Shown: positions 45,236 through 56,505 of the stretch, piece by piece
How the letters are laid out: every line of letters starts with the position of its first letter
How positions within the stretch are numbered: position 1 is the stretch's first letter
NCBI GenBank assembly: GCA_015143295.1
Contig: CM026574.1
Coordinates: forward strand, 10,666,938 to 10,730,937
DNA length: 64,000 bases
Origin: Tetracentron sinense
Taxonomy: Eukaryota > Streptophyta > Magnoliopsida > Trochodendrales > Trochodendraceae
Direction of reading: 5' to 3'
The notes under the pieces: model-generated
The model's database searches: none
Told to the model about the DNA's origin: nothing
Seen by the model: only the letters and a program-made list of their open reading frames with translations
Position numbers and translations under genes: made by a program

Positions 45236-45429
45236 AAGCTACGCAAACTAACAGGGATCATTTTCCCACATTGCAACTCACTCCATTATACAGGATTAAT
45301 ACTACTCATGACACATGGATGTGCAATCCAGTGTTGACATTCCATACATCACAACCTAGACATAGCATGTTGGTATACACATTGCATAGTTAGCACACGT
45401 AAAGCATATAATGAAAATTCTTAAGTTAA

Positions 45430-46614
45430 TGTACCTTGAACCACATCAACAGATGCCTGAGTATCCTGTCTTCATATGGCAAAGGATCGGCCCTGGTCCG
45501 CCTGGTGAGGCGATTGTATGGGCTGCTGGGGCCTCGAAGCCTGAAAAGACTCCTATTGCATGGGCAGTCGGACTGGGAGTCTTCTCCCCTGGGTTTGGGA
45601 CTGCAGCTGATAGCGTGGAAAATCTCTAACTCGGTGTCCCTGGTCACCGCAATGGTAACACGCACCTGTGAGCGCTTAACAATTCCCAGCCAAGTGTTTT
45701 CTTCTACAGTAACCACAGAAATCGATTGTAGATGCAGACGATGCGGGCTGGTCATGTCGAGTGACCTACATAGTAGTAGGGCAAGAAGCTTGAGGTGTAA
45801 TAGGAGGCCTTTGCGCTTGTGTAGGTGAGAAAACTAGCATGGAGCAGTCCTGGCCCTCTTCTCAGGTCGAGCGGAGTTACTGGACTGGCTTCTCACCATT
45901 TCTCTCTTCTTGAAGAATTCCTCAGCATTCATCTATGCTAACTAAACTTTATCATTGACCTCCGCATAGGTCTCATGCCTAAACATAAAGACCTTGTCTC
46001 TAATATAGGCTTTCAGCCCTCATTACCTCTGTGGCTATCATGTGTGGAGCGAACCTCGACAATTTGGAGAATTCGGCCTCGTACTCAGCTATTGTCATGT
46101 TCCCCTGTTCCAAGGTAAGGAACCCCACTTCTTTCTTCTCTCTAACTCCCACAGGAAAATATTACTTGTAGAAGATGTCAAGAAACTCTCCCCAAGACCA
46201 TGGCTCCCCTGCCTTGGTGGCATCTCTCTGCCTCAATGCAAACCTCCATCAATGTTCGGCTTCACCTTCCATCATGAAGAAAGCCCAGTCTACTCCCTGC
46301 TCATTAGTGCAGCGAAGCACCTTGAAGGTCTTCTCTAGTTGTATGATCCATGCCTCAATGATCATAGGATCGGGATTCCCGTAGAAGGTAGGAGGCCGAA
46401 GTTCCCTGAAGGCCTCAAGGCTTGCAGTGTGATGTGCAAATGGAGGTACAGGTGTAGCAGCAGGATTAGCAACAAGCTGCCAGGCTTCCATAAGTGTTAT
46501 GGCCTCAGTAATCTACCCTAAAATCTGAGTAAGGTCGGGTTTTTCATTTCCAAATGGAGCCTCCCCTCCAGTACTTCTAGTCCGGTAACCTCGACCCCGA
46601 TTGTCGTATCTCAT
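45430..46614 (-). pseudogene. Gag of a Tekay/Del-type gypsy element, broken
   Basis: ATG at 46612-46614 on the minus strand (MRYDNRGRGYRTRSTGG). The Gag core lies at about 46420-46000: FRELRPPTFYGNPDPMIIEA, KTFKVLRCTNEQ, FFMMEGEAEHWW, TIAEYEAEFSKLSRFAP. A zinc-knuckle region lies at about 45720-45640, with a well-formed CYHCGDQGHRVRDFP. Several stops interrupt it (e.g. after LTQILG, and in the segment around 46000-45900). Protease, RT and integrase are absent: the frame stops shortly before the pol tail at 45235, so a large internal deletion removed pol. Confidence 0.85.
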
Positions 46615-46994
46615 GATCGAATCCTGAGATCAACAGCAAAACATAAGCCTCACTTCGAAACCAGTTTATCAACATGATATTAAGTGCAATTGATAGAGGC
46701 GAACGCTAGTGCATAATACACATAAGGATATACACAATATCATATAAGCATACAACTTAGGTTTTCTAGCATTCGACACTAGCTCAGTTGAGACCTCAAC
46801 CAATTTTAAGACCAAGACTAATTGATTAATCTATACTTGGAATGCCACTTCATACATGGACCTAATACCTCGTCTTGACACCCTCATCGTCACAGTATCA
46901 AACCTCTAACTAGGACATACTCCAATCGAAGGATAAATGCCCAACTTGGAAGACGTATGTCAAATACCTTATCCCTAAGGGAACTAATGCCTAG

Positions 46995-47006
46995 GCTCTG
47001 AAACCA
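46995..47006 (-). other. tRNA-Met-type primer binding site
   Basis: The minus strand reads TGGTTTCAGAGC, one base from the initiator tRNA-Met PBS TGGTATCAGAGC. It is preceded by GTCGCGACA, the LTR end, at 47011. Confidence 0.7.
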
Positions 47007-47010
47007 ACTA

Positions 47011-47062
47011 TGTCGCGACACCAAAGTCTCATAACTCCTAGGTGGGATTTTGGGTCGTGACA
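47011..47062 (-). repeat. Stub of the 5' LTR of the chromovirus-type element
   Basis: About 52 bp ending GTCGCGACA next to the PBS, with the CCTAGGAGTTATGAGACTTTGG block shared with the LTR end near 40965-40995. The rest of the 5' LTR is missing. Confidence 0.5.
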
Positions 47063-47172
47063 GTAGTTGACTGGCTAGATGTTGCATCTATGTCAGCAAT
47101 TCATAACCAATGATTCAAGTTTTAGGAACTAATAAACATATGTATAATTAGATACGACCGATATATAGGACC

Positions 47173-47312
47173 TGCTATCGAGCACTAGGCCATCCGTTTG
47201 AGAATCCAATAGCCCAAATATTGAGGGCTGATATGCATTAAACAGTGGACCCCACACCATCAATGTTTGGGTAGTTGGAAATTTCGATCAGACTGTCCAG
47301 TGCTCGATAGCA
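47173..47312. mobile_element. Small MITE-like inverted repeat, about 140 bp
   Basis: TGCTATCGAGCACT at 47173-47186 and its exact reverse complement at 47299-47312. ACCTGCTAT occurs at both outer edges (47170 and 47312), which may be a duplication overlapping the TIR. No coding capacity. Confidence 0.6.
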
Positions 47313-48889
47313 CCTGCTATTGATCGCACTTAATTACTATCCAAAAATTAATGAGAATATATTTAATTTTTATAATAATTATTGACTTCATCTATTCTCT
47401 AGTGATGCTACAAGACAATGACTTAAAATGAATTGATTTGATTTGGCTATTCTTTCGGGTGCAATAGATAAAAGTTGATGAGATTGATTGGATTTTATAT
47501 ATTAAAAAAAAATCACTTCATCCATTCTCCAATAATGGTACAAGACTTCTCTTTTATTATTATTTTTTTCATAATGTCATTATAGAGTTATAATAGAAAA
47601 GAGTTAATTTGTATATATATATTATAAGATTGATAAATTCCATTATAAACACAATTTCTACTTTGTATAACTCTTTTCTTTTAGTTTGATTGGTTGACCA
47701 TCAAGAATGGAATTAAACATTGCTATTTTTAAGAAGACATGTACATTTATAAAATGTTTTTGGCATATGCATGAATATTACTGAACTTGTATTTTGTAAG
47801 TGGGTGTAATCTGCGGGTATCATTAGCTTAGATTGATTTGAGCAAATTTAATTGATTTGAGTCATTGAATGTCATTTTAATCATATTATAACAACAATCC
47901 CAACAGAAAAAAAAAAATTTGAAAGAGGCCCATTTGAGAGGAGGGTATTTCTTCATTTGGAATCATCACAAAGAGAAACAACGTAGTCAACAAGAAAAGC
48001 ATTACAAATTAAAACTAAAAAAATAAACTCATAGAACAATGATCATCATAAGATCCAAACTGTTGAATCCAATAAGCAGTGTGACAATGGTAGACTGTCT
48101 CGAGAAAATTGCATGAGACTACGTGAACTTCTTGATGGAATCAAAAGAGAAGATTGTCACCAGGAACGTCATGGAGTAATCGACCCCAAAATCCAAAGCT
48201 AAATCAATTGGAAAAAGTTATTAGTATTAGAATAAATCAACCTTAACGAGACCCAATTGTAGAGAGAGGAGAGTTGTAGAAAGAGGGAGTTACTGGGATT
48301 ATTTGTTCAAACACGATAGGTTGGGCAAGAAGAAGGTTTAAAGAGATGGGTTTTTGCATCTTTTTATCTTCTTTTTTTTTATTTTTACCTTAAATGATTT
48401 ATAATAATTGGTGTATATCCGTAGAACTTGGGGTGCGCCTAACACCACCTTTTTAATCTAAAGTTTTGTTTCGGTCAATATTTCATATTGGTACTGGCCC
48501 AAACCAATATGTATCAGTTGATACGTATCGTTTTCCATAATTTTTATTTCCATGACTATACATTGAAGCCACAAAAAATAAAAAAATTCAAATAGTTTTG
48601 ATCGTTGGTTGTTGATCACTGCCATGTGCATGAGAGGTACTCAATTGTATAAAAGACCTACGATGGGATTTAAAAAAAGGTGAGGAGCTTGAGATAATGA
48701 GCGATAAGTAGTGGAAAAGATGATGTATGAGATAGACAAGGAATCAAACAAAATTGGGCTTGGTGGGTTATGCCATGACCCAAAATCTGACCAAGATCCT
48801 TCGTGGAACTTTGACTCAAAATGCTCGTGAGTATAGGACGGTGTGACTTAAAAAAATAAAAAGACTTAATCCTAGGTAGGTCCGTCAGG
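47313..48889. other. AT-rich DNA without recognised genes
   Basis: No coding similarity. This is where gag-pol of the Ogre-like element (5' LTR at 51.4-54.3 kb) would have been expected, so the element is truncated at about 48.9 kb. Confidence 0.5.
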
Positions 48890-50450
48890 GATGGCAAAGT
48901 CAAGTTGCCGGGGTACACCGTTGAGTTCCATGATTTGTTGTTGGAGGGATGTGATTTCGACCTTCATATTATCAATTATCTAGGATCCGAACTGGCGGAT
49001 CCGGGCGGTCATCTCAACCTTTGCACTATCTAGTTGATCTTAGTAGAAATTGAGTTGGGCCCTGATGACGGTTGTCTCTCTGACATTGCCTCTCAGTCTC
49101 TTTTATAGAGATTGGGTTATCTGCTTGAGTTGCTCGACCTGTTCCTATATTGCTTGAAATTCGCGGTCCCGCTCTGCTTCCTACTACCTAAATGTCTGTT
49201 GGGCTTTTCTTAACCTCTTCTCCTTCTCCCGGATCTGTAACTATCTCTCCAAGAATTTGTCTCTCCAGGGAACCACCATCTCAGCTATGGAAATAGTCCC
49301 CTTTGATGGTGTTGAAACTGGTGTAGGCAGTTTCCTTTGTGTGGGCATACTGGATGGAATGTCAGGATTTTCCACTCAAATGAGGTATGTTGAATCAATA
49401 GGTGGTCCTGCTGTAAACACAAAATCTGGTCATCTATCTCTCTTGGAGCTTCACCAATCTGACTGGAAGCGTCGGGTAAGGCACTCGGAGTGTACAATGA
49501 AGTCAATACGATTATTTCTTAACCTGTCTATCACTAGGATACGCTGAGAGAGTCCAAACTAGAGGACTCGGAGTGGTGCATATATTGTTGAACCGGTAAG
49601 ACCAGCGAAGATCATGCATTGTCTTTCTATTATGACAACGCGATGTAGCTTTTTCAGGACTAGCCACTTACATTTCTATATGATCTGCTCCTTTGTAAGG
49701 GTTTGGAGAATCTTGTAGAGCGTCTTAACATTTGTAGATACGATCTAGCCCTGATTATGAGAAATCTTCCTGGGTAGACTGTAAGCTTCACGAAGATCGA
49801 CAGGCACCAAGATGATCATAGGCAAGTGTCTTACCAACCATAGGTGTAACAGTGGTGTATTGGCATGGAATATGCCCTTTCGACAGTCTATGGATTGGAT
49901 GAGGACTTTGAGAAGTTCTGCAAGGTTGACTGGGACAACTGTTCCTCAATTGTGCATATCTTCGATAACTCCTACTAGTACTGAGTCGGCGAGGGTGCGA
50001 CACTTTGGGAAGACCAACTGAGACATGATTATCAGTGTAAAGTATTGAGACCGGGTAGTTCAACTGTTATGCTATCAAGGTTCCATTTGTGGCTATACAG
50101 ATCCTCAAGATAGCTTATGCGTAGCTGATCATATAAGCCATTAGGACCATGCTTCAAACAGAAGCTTGATATGCAAGAACCTTGAGAGGTTTGCCTTATA
50201 TGTTGTCTTGTAGCGTAGTACTATCGTTTCACCATCCATAGTTAAGCCCAAGATGCATTGAATTTCTTCCAATATTGGACACAATTCGTTCTTACCGAAA
50301 CGGAACACCATATAGGATGGGTTCTAACACTGCATAGTAGCATTTATGAGGCGCCAATCTGGTTTAACCATGAATAGGTCTAAGATGGTCCCCATTTTAT
50401 AGTATTGAGCCTAAGTGAAACACCGATTGGAGGTAAAGGCTTGATATTCT
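48890..50450 (-). pseudogene. ORF1 remnant of an Ogre/Tat-like element (DUF7745-like plus coiled coil)
   Basis: Minus strand, many stops. From about 50430: KMGTILDLFMVKPDWRLINA, then FRFGKNELCP, EEIQCILGL (the FGxxxLxPTxEE-x-x-x-L pattern of the DUF7745-type domain found in plant retrotransposon ORF1 proteins), then NTPLLHLWLVRHLPMI at about 49840. A heptad-rich stretch follows (EKEKRLRKAQQTF, EQVEQLKQITQSL, TSLQQQIMELNG) at 49230-48900, predicting a coiled coil. Ogre-type elements carry such an ORF upstream of gag. The role of the protein is not known. Confidence 0.65.
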
Positions 50451-51385
50451 GGAGGTTGTCATCACATGCCACCTGAGAGGTCAAATGCAGAAGTCGTGAT
50501 GGTTTGGTCAAATGACTTAGTGATCCTTGAAGGTCCTACCATCTACCTGGACAAAGACGGAATTTGTGTAAGTGTATTGTGTATGCAAATACAAAATTAT
50601 GCTGATGATAATGATTATTCTTTGATTTTTATTGGGTGTGACAGGACACATGTGACCCGATAGGACAGTCGGACAGAGTTTCGGTATGCTTTACCAGGGT
50701 TGTTGGGAACCGAGGGCCTATCAGATCAAGGCTGGGGATAGGTCTTGTGAAGACCTGTCTAACTAGGATTTGAACTCCATATGTGAACATAGGGTCGGAT
50801 GTGTTTTATTTCAAGTACAAGTATGGCTCATTACATGCCCCTGGATGGATACTTATCTGGGTAGAGTGCCCTGATACTGAACCATGATTGGGGATAGGTA
50901 TAGAGTTCAAGCAGGTTAAGGTTTAGAATATCCCTCCAGGTGGACTGCTTTTAGACTATACCTTACCCTATTCTATATGTTGGATACTAAGATAATGCAG
51001 ATGTTCCTACAATGATTAGGGTCACTTAACACCGTATATGTGACTCCCCGGTATAGAACTTACTTAAAAATGGACGATTAGTGTAAGCGGGAGCATTCAA
51101 AATCCTTCCTTGAGGATAATCATCCAGAATGCGTAATTCTGCAGACCTCCAAGACTGTTAAGCTTCTGACACTGAGGATAATCATCCAACAGTCATAAGC
51201 AGATTAAGCCTGTCTATGGGTTTTCATGGGGCATTATACTACAATGATATGTATAAAATACATAGTACAAAATACACCTAAAGAGATGAAAGAACCAGTA
51301 CTAGGCTAAATACTTTGGCATTTTGATTAATTTTGAGGTTTATTTGGCTTAAACCTAGGTTCTGGGTTAACTCTTAATCGATAAA

Positions 51386-51403
51386 TCCCCAGCAGAGTCG
51401 CCA
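51386..51403 (-). other. tRNA-Arg-type primer binding site
   Basis: The minus strand reads TGGCGACTCTGCTGGGGA, matching 16 of 18 bases of the complement of the plant tRNA-Arg 3' end (TGGCGACTCCACTGGGGA), the PBS used by Ogre-like elements. It lies just inside the LTR end at 51408. Confidence 0.8.
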
Positions 51404-51889
51404 GAGTTGTGAGCACGGACTTTTACTCACTGGTTTCAATTAGGAGTCGCCTCCTATTAATTCTGAAGAATAGGCCCAGGATATAGATAAAGTCTAATGG
51501 TCTCAATAAGAGTTTAGGTAACAAGTTCGATTAAGTCCCAGGAAATGTGTTAGGTACCTTGGGACCCCCATTATACAATGGTTACTTACCCCCTAGGTAT
51601 AAAACAAGTTAATGTCAAAGTTCAAATCAAATGCCTATGTTTTAGAGTATACTAATCCAAGAAAGGAGATAATCCTAACTAGGGTCCAATCTAGGTTGGG
51701 TTGCCTACGTACTCATGTGGAGTGAGATTAAACCGAGCGTAGTTTTGGCACATGAGCTCATACCGAGCTACGAGATTGTGTGTATCCACCGGGTGGTTAG
51801 GGTTTAGTCCGAGGACTAAGGTTTGGTTGACCGAGTTTGTCAAGTGCATGGTTTGGATCCAGTGACCAAAATTTGGGCCCGAAGGTTAG

Positions 51890-52075
51890 GGTTTAAGCCC
51901 GGAGGCTAAAGCATGGGCCCAAAGACTAAGGATTGGGCTCGGAGACTAGGGATTGAGCCCAGATGTCAAGGATTGGGCTCAGAGGCTAAAGGAAGGACCC
52001 GGAGGCTTGGGGTTGAGATTGGAGGCTAAGGTATAGGCTCGGAGGCCAAGGGTTTGGGCCCGAAGGCCTAGGTTG
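51890..52075. repeat. Degenerate minisatellite GGGCTCGGAGGCTAAGGAT, about 8-10 units
   Basis: Units of 19-23 bp with GGMYCSGAGGCTARGG-like sequence. LTR B has a different repeat in the same place (55320-55435). Confidence 0.75.
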
Positions 52076-53526
52076 TCTTAACCATGCATTAGGTTGGTTA
52101 ACCAAAGTTAGAAAGAGTTTGACCATGATTAAACTGTTAACCATAGTTAGAAATAGTCCAAATCAAAATTTTTTGAGACTTTTGTATTTTTTTAGAATTT
52201 TCCTGAATTTTTTTCAATGTTAAAATGGGTTTAACCATGGTTAAGGAATGAGTTAACCATGGTTAAGCTATTTAACTATGGTTAGAAATGCTCTAAAATC
52301 TATTTTTGATTATTTCCTATATTTTTAAATTTTTCAGGATTTTTATGATTTTTCTCAAAGTTAAAATTGTTTTAATCATGGTTAAAAGTTAACTTGGGTT
52401 AAGTTTTAACTTCGGTTAAAGGTCTATTCAGGTCTGGGGTGGACCCAAAGGGCATGGCAGGGCTTAGACTGGCCTCCTACCTAGTCTAGGCCCTGTGCAA
52501 AGCTTATTCAAGCAAAAACTGGATTAGCGGTAAACTTTTTATCATCAATTCCAGTTCTTCACAGAACTGGAATGGTAGTAGACTGGTTACCGTCATTTTC
52601 AGTTTTTTCTAAAATGGCTTTGCTAGCCTGGGGGAAGGTCGATGATGATACCCAGAGAATCATGATCCCTTAGAGTTGATTAGGGGACTTTAACAAAATT
52701 CATGGGCCTTGGGCCTGGTCTGGATTGGGCCCACAGTGGTCATCTTTATCAAGAACCAGAAAACTCAGAATATTAGTGAACTATTCATCGACATTCTGTG
52801 TCTTCTCTGGTTCAACTTTGATTAACCATGGTTAGAGAGGTCTGAGAGACCTAAAATGATCAGGGAAGATGGAGAGAGATCTTAAGGACCTAAACCATGC
52901 CCTGGAGTGGACTAGGGTTCCAAAATACGAGGCCAAGAGCCACTAAAAGAGGGGAAGCCCATAATGACGATACTGAGATTACCGTCATTCTAGTTTCTTT
53001 ACAGATTGACATTTTCTCTTCTGGCCTTGAATCAGGATCACCTCAGGGGCTTCCTCATGCACTGGAGGTACCCTGGGGGACACGGGGAGTGAGGAGGGAG
53101 GTTTTACTACCCGTGGGAGGCGCATGCTCAGTGTGTAGTGTGGTGAACAGTGCTGAAAACTCATGGGAGGTCCCCTTTACTTATGGGAGAGGTAATGGGA
53201 CCCTTACTCTCAGACTTGTAGTGAGTTAGAACCCCCTAAAGATGACCAGGGGTTTGCAGATGCTCAAAAGAAAAAGAAAAAAAAAGCAAGGGACCCTACC
53301 CTCTTGCTTCAAGTGACACAGGTGTGGGGGAGGGTTTGATGGTGACGCAAATGGAGGGACTCTTTCCACTAAGGATAGCCTTGGCTTGTTTGCCCCCGGT
53401 TTGAAACTTACTCTAACAATACTTGAACTTGTGAACACAAGATTCTGGGAATCCTGGGATCTTCAGTGTTTCTTTCCAGAATTTCAGAATTTTTTGAAGA
53501 ATAGAGAAGATGGAGTTGGGGGAGCT

Positions 53527-53538
53527 CTATTTATAGCC
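53527..53538 (-). promoter_or_regulatory. TATA box in LTR A
   Basis: The minus strand reads GGCTATAAATAG. Confidence 0.65.
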
Positions 53539-53667
53539 AAGGGAGGTTTGGGATACCTTGGGGATTAGGAAGGAAGTTGGTGAGAAGCTCAGAAGCATGG
53601 AGGAGTTGCTAGAGGCATGTCTGAGCATTGGTGAGGGCAAGCGAGTTCTGAATTTATGTAAACTTTG

Positions 53668-53838
53668 AATGGCGGTAAATTCAGTACCATCATTCCCATG
53701 CATAAAAACTTAATGACGATAGATCATCTACCACCATTCCTGATTTTTCTCAAAATGGGTTTGGCCCAGCTTTAAATGTACTCCACGCGGTACTTTGTTT
53801 TCCAAATAGGGAATAGCGGTAGAAAGACTACCGACATT
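53668..53838. repeat. Array of AATGxCGGTA-(7)-TACCxxCATT inverted repeats in LTR A
   Basis: Three 27-bp units at 53668-53694, 53711-53738 and 53812-53838, each two inverted half-sites around 7 nt. More copies lie on the other side of the TATA box at about 52505-52610 and 52965-52990. Confidence 0.8.
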
Positions 53839-53934
53839 TCGAAAATATTTGAATTTTTGGGCCTAAGGCCCCCTACAAGGCTTGGCTTGGGTTCGTGGTC
53901 CCTACATGGGCCCAGGGCTGCTTGTATACGGGAT

Positions 53935-54250
53935 TAGGCCCTACGGACCTTAGCTTGGGTCCTATGGGGGTCTAGGGTTGGACTAGGGCTAGGCTAGGGT
54001 TAGCTAGGGTTGACTTTTGGCCTAGGGTTAGGCTAGGGTTAGGCCTTGGATTTGACTAGGACAAACCTAGGGTTTGATTAGGGCTGAACTAGGGTTTGAC
54101 TAGGAATGACCTAGGGTTAACCATGGTTAAATTGTAAATTGTTTAACCATGATTGAGGAGAGACTATGGTTTGACCTAGGATTAGTCATAGGGTTTGACT
54201 TTGGTTGACCTAGGGTTAGATCTAGGGTTTGGTCAGGCTAAACTAGGATT
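53935..54250. repeat. Telomere-like degenerate minisatellite (CTAGGGTT) in LTR A
   Basis: Dense TAGGGTT, CTAGGGTTTGACTAGG and TTAGGCTAGGG words. They resemble but are not the plant telomere repeat TTTAGGG. LTR B has the same feature at 58130-58450. Confidence 0.75.
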
Positions 54251-54321
54251 GGACCTAGGGTAAACCATGGTTAAATTATCTAATCATGGTTAAAAATGGG
54301 TGTAAAAATTTGGTGCTTACA

Positions 54322-54565
54322 TTATCACTTTTGGCTTATACCTAGGAAGTAGGTAATCATCTCAGACGGGAGTCTCAGGTTACCTAACACCTTTCCCGGG
54401 GCATAAACGAATCCCTTACCTAGACTACGATCGAGACTGTATATCCCAATCCCTCCACCCGGGTCCTATTCCTATGAATAAATAAGTGGCGACTCTTAGT
54501 AAACCCGTGAGACCTAAAAGGACGTTTAGCATCGTTCCTCCGCAGAGTCTGACCTGAAAGAAAAT
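54322..54565 (+). repeat. 3' end fragment of another gypsy LTR, opposite orientation
   Basis: The plus strand reads GTTACCTAACACCTTTCCCG, ATCCCTTACCTAGAC, AAGTGGCGACTCTTAG and CGCGCTCACAA: the conserved end of Ogre/Tat-like LTRs (compare 63490-63675 and the minus-strand ends of LTR A and B). It lies between LTR A and LTR B and points the other way, so it is debris of a third element. Confidence 0.6.
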
Positions 54566-55319
54566 GCGGTAAAATCCCGCGCTCACAACTAACAACCATT
54601 TTTAACTAAATCAAGTAGCGAACTCTTTCATCAATGAAGCCTGCAGCAAAAGATATTCTTGTCGCATCCTCAATGTCTGTGCTTTTCCTAGACAAACCAA
54701 GGTCTCTTAGTCTTAGACAAATCTGGAATCTTGGGCTTGAGAATGTAATCTTTTTATCATGTTTTATCGCATTGAGGGTTTTTCTATTTCTCTTTTTCAA
54801 AGGACATGGTTAGGTCCTTGAGAATATTCTAAGCTAAAAAAAGGAGGTTGTTAGCATGGATTTTGGGTACCCACATGAGAGGTTGTGTGTTGAGAGTCGC
54901 CACTTAATAATTCTGAGGGATAACTCCCAGATATAGATAAGGTTTTATGATCTACATGAGATTCTAGGTAAGAGGTTCGGTTAAGTCCTAGAGAATGTAT
55001 TAGGCACCCTAGGACCCCCATTTTGCAATGATTATCTACTCTCTAGGTACAAACCAAATTAAAATCAAATTATATTCAAATACCTAAATATTTAGAGTGT
55101 ACTAACCCAAGAAAGAAAAAGTCCTAACTAGGGTCGAACCTGAGTTGGGTTACCTACGTACTCACAAGGGGTGAAATCAGACCGAGTGTAGTTCTGGCAC
55201 ATGAGCCCATGCCAAGGCTAAAGGAGTGGGTGTGTGCATCGAGGTGGCTAAGGATCTAGCCCAGGGGCTAAGGTTGGTTGATTCGATGGGTCAAGTACAT
55301 GGTTTAGAAGGTTTTGGCC

Positions 55320-55435
55320 AAAAGGCCAAAGGTTAGTCCGGTAGACTAAAGATTAGGCCCGATAGGCCAATGGTTAGTCCGGTAGACTAGGATCAGGCCC
55401 GGTAGGCCAAGGGTTAGTCCGGTAGACTAAGAGAT
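55320..55435. repeat. Minisatellite GTTAGTCCGGTAGACTAAG / TTAGGCCCGGTAGGCCAA in LTR B
   Basis: Alternating ~20-bp half-units give a ~42-bp higher-order unit, about three copies. It occupies the same place as the unrelated-looking repeat at 51890-52075 in LTR A. Confidence 0.75.
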
Positions 55436-56247
55436 GCTTAACCGGAGTTAAATGAAGAGTTAATCATGGTTAGGGTTACTAACTAAGGTTAAGGGGAGAG
55501 TTAACCATGGTTAGGGTTGCCAGTCGGTTTTTTGTCTCTTTACATTTTTTAGATGTTTTGAGATTTTTTTAAGTTTTTCAAGGTTAAAAAAAGGTCTTAA
55601 CCATGGTTAAAAATTAATCGGGGTTGTGTTAACCCCAATTAAAGGGTCTGGTCTAGTGTGGGGTGGGCCCAAGCAGTATAGCATGACCTAAAATGGCTTC
55701 GTATCTTATCTGGGTCTTGTGTAAGGCCACTGATGTGAAAATATTAAAAATGACGGTAAATGCAGTACCGTCTGTAAAGTCCATGTTTTTGTATAGGCAT
55801 ATTCTGGTGTCAAAACAAGTGAGTCTAGGTGTCTAGGTGTATATCTTGTGTCGTTGCCTTCAAGCATCCACGACAAGTGAAGTTGAAGACCGAAGAAGAC
55901 CCGTTAAAGTCTCGGTTGATCATCTCCTTCATAGGATGGTAAGTGACCTAGATACCATAATACCACAGGTGGGATTTGACTTAGAATTATCTTAGCATGA
56001 TGCCTTAGGTGGTAAGTGACTTAGACTAACCATACGGACCCTAGGTGATGAGATAAACAGTGCAAAACTTGTTTTAAAATCTGAAATTTTTAAAAAAACT
56101 AAGGATGCTTGTTTAAGGTGTATCTCACAAACCATAACTCGAATTTTGCTCCATAATATGTCAAAACGACCGCGTCGAAAAGAGCTACAACTTTTAGAAT
56201 GGGTGCGAGACCCAAAAACGAAGTTTAAAATTCAGGTTGGCACCTCA

Positions 56248-56405
56248 GGGTCGACCCTGACCATTTTGGGTCGACCCTGGGTATAGAAGATTTTGTATGG
56301 TGCAAATTGGCAGAGAGTTGAAAAAGTGAGGGTCGACCCTGAGGACCATCCAGTCGACCGAAAGGCACCATCCGGTCGACCGAATGTGCCCCATGGGTCG
56401 ACCCT
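56248..56405. repeat. Array of GGGTCGACCC palindrome motifs
   Basis: CAGGGTCGACCCTGA or variants at 56248, 56268, 56329 and 56395, plus CCGGTCGACCGAA-type copies at 56351 and 56374. All centre on GTCGAC. They lie about 90-245 bp upstream of the TATA box. Confidence 0.85.
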
Positions 56406-56493
56406 GATATGGATTTCTTGCCAAAATTGGTTTTTCATGTTTTTTTGAGTTTTTAGCAACTTTAACACCTTCTAAAACATGGTTTTTGATTCC

Positions 56494-56505
56494 CTATTTA
56501 TATAG
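56494..56505 (+). promoter_or_regulatory. TATA box in the nested solo LTR
   Basis: CTATTTATATAG followed by AACCC. Confidence 0.6.

Larger units (their letters stand above)
51408..54321 (-). mobile_element. LTR A: 5' LTR of an Ogre/Tat-like gypsy element, 2914 bp
   Basis: On the minus strand it starts TGTAAGCACCA (54321) and ends GCTCACA (51408), followed by the PBS. Homologous to LTR B (54849-58506). Parts: telomere-like minisatellite (53935-54250), inverted-repeat array (53668-53838), TATA (53527-53538), GGAGGCTAAGG minisatellite (51890-52075), and the CCTAACACATTTCCTGGGAC block near the end. Repeated TTAACCATGGTTAA palindromes at 52080-52400 and 54110-54290. Confidence 0.8.

Noticed and set aside
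45436-45828. 130-residue open frame on the plus strand
   Set aside because: Antisense shadow of the gag zinc-knuckle region on the minus strand.
52080-52400. TTAACCATGGTTAA palindromes in LTR A as further copies of the foldback family
   Set aside because: The word is shared but the other core blocks and terminal hairpins are missing; treated as part of the LTR.
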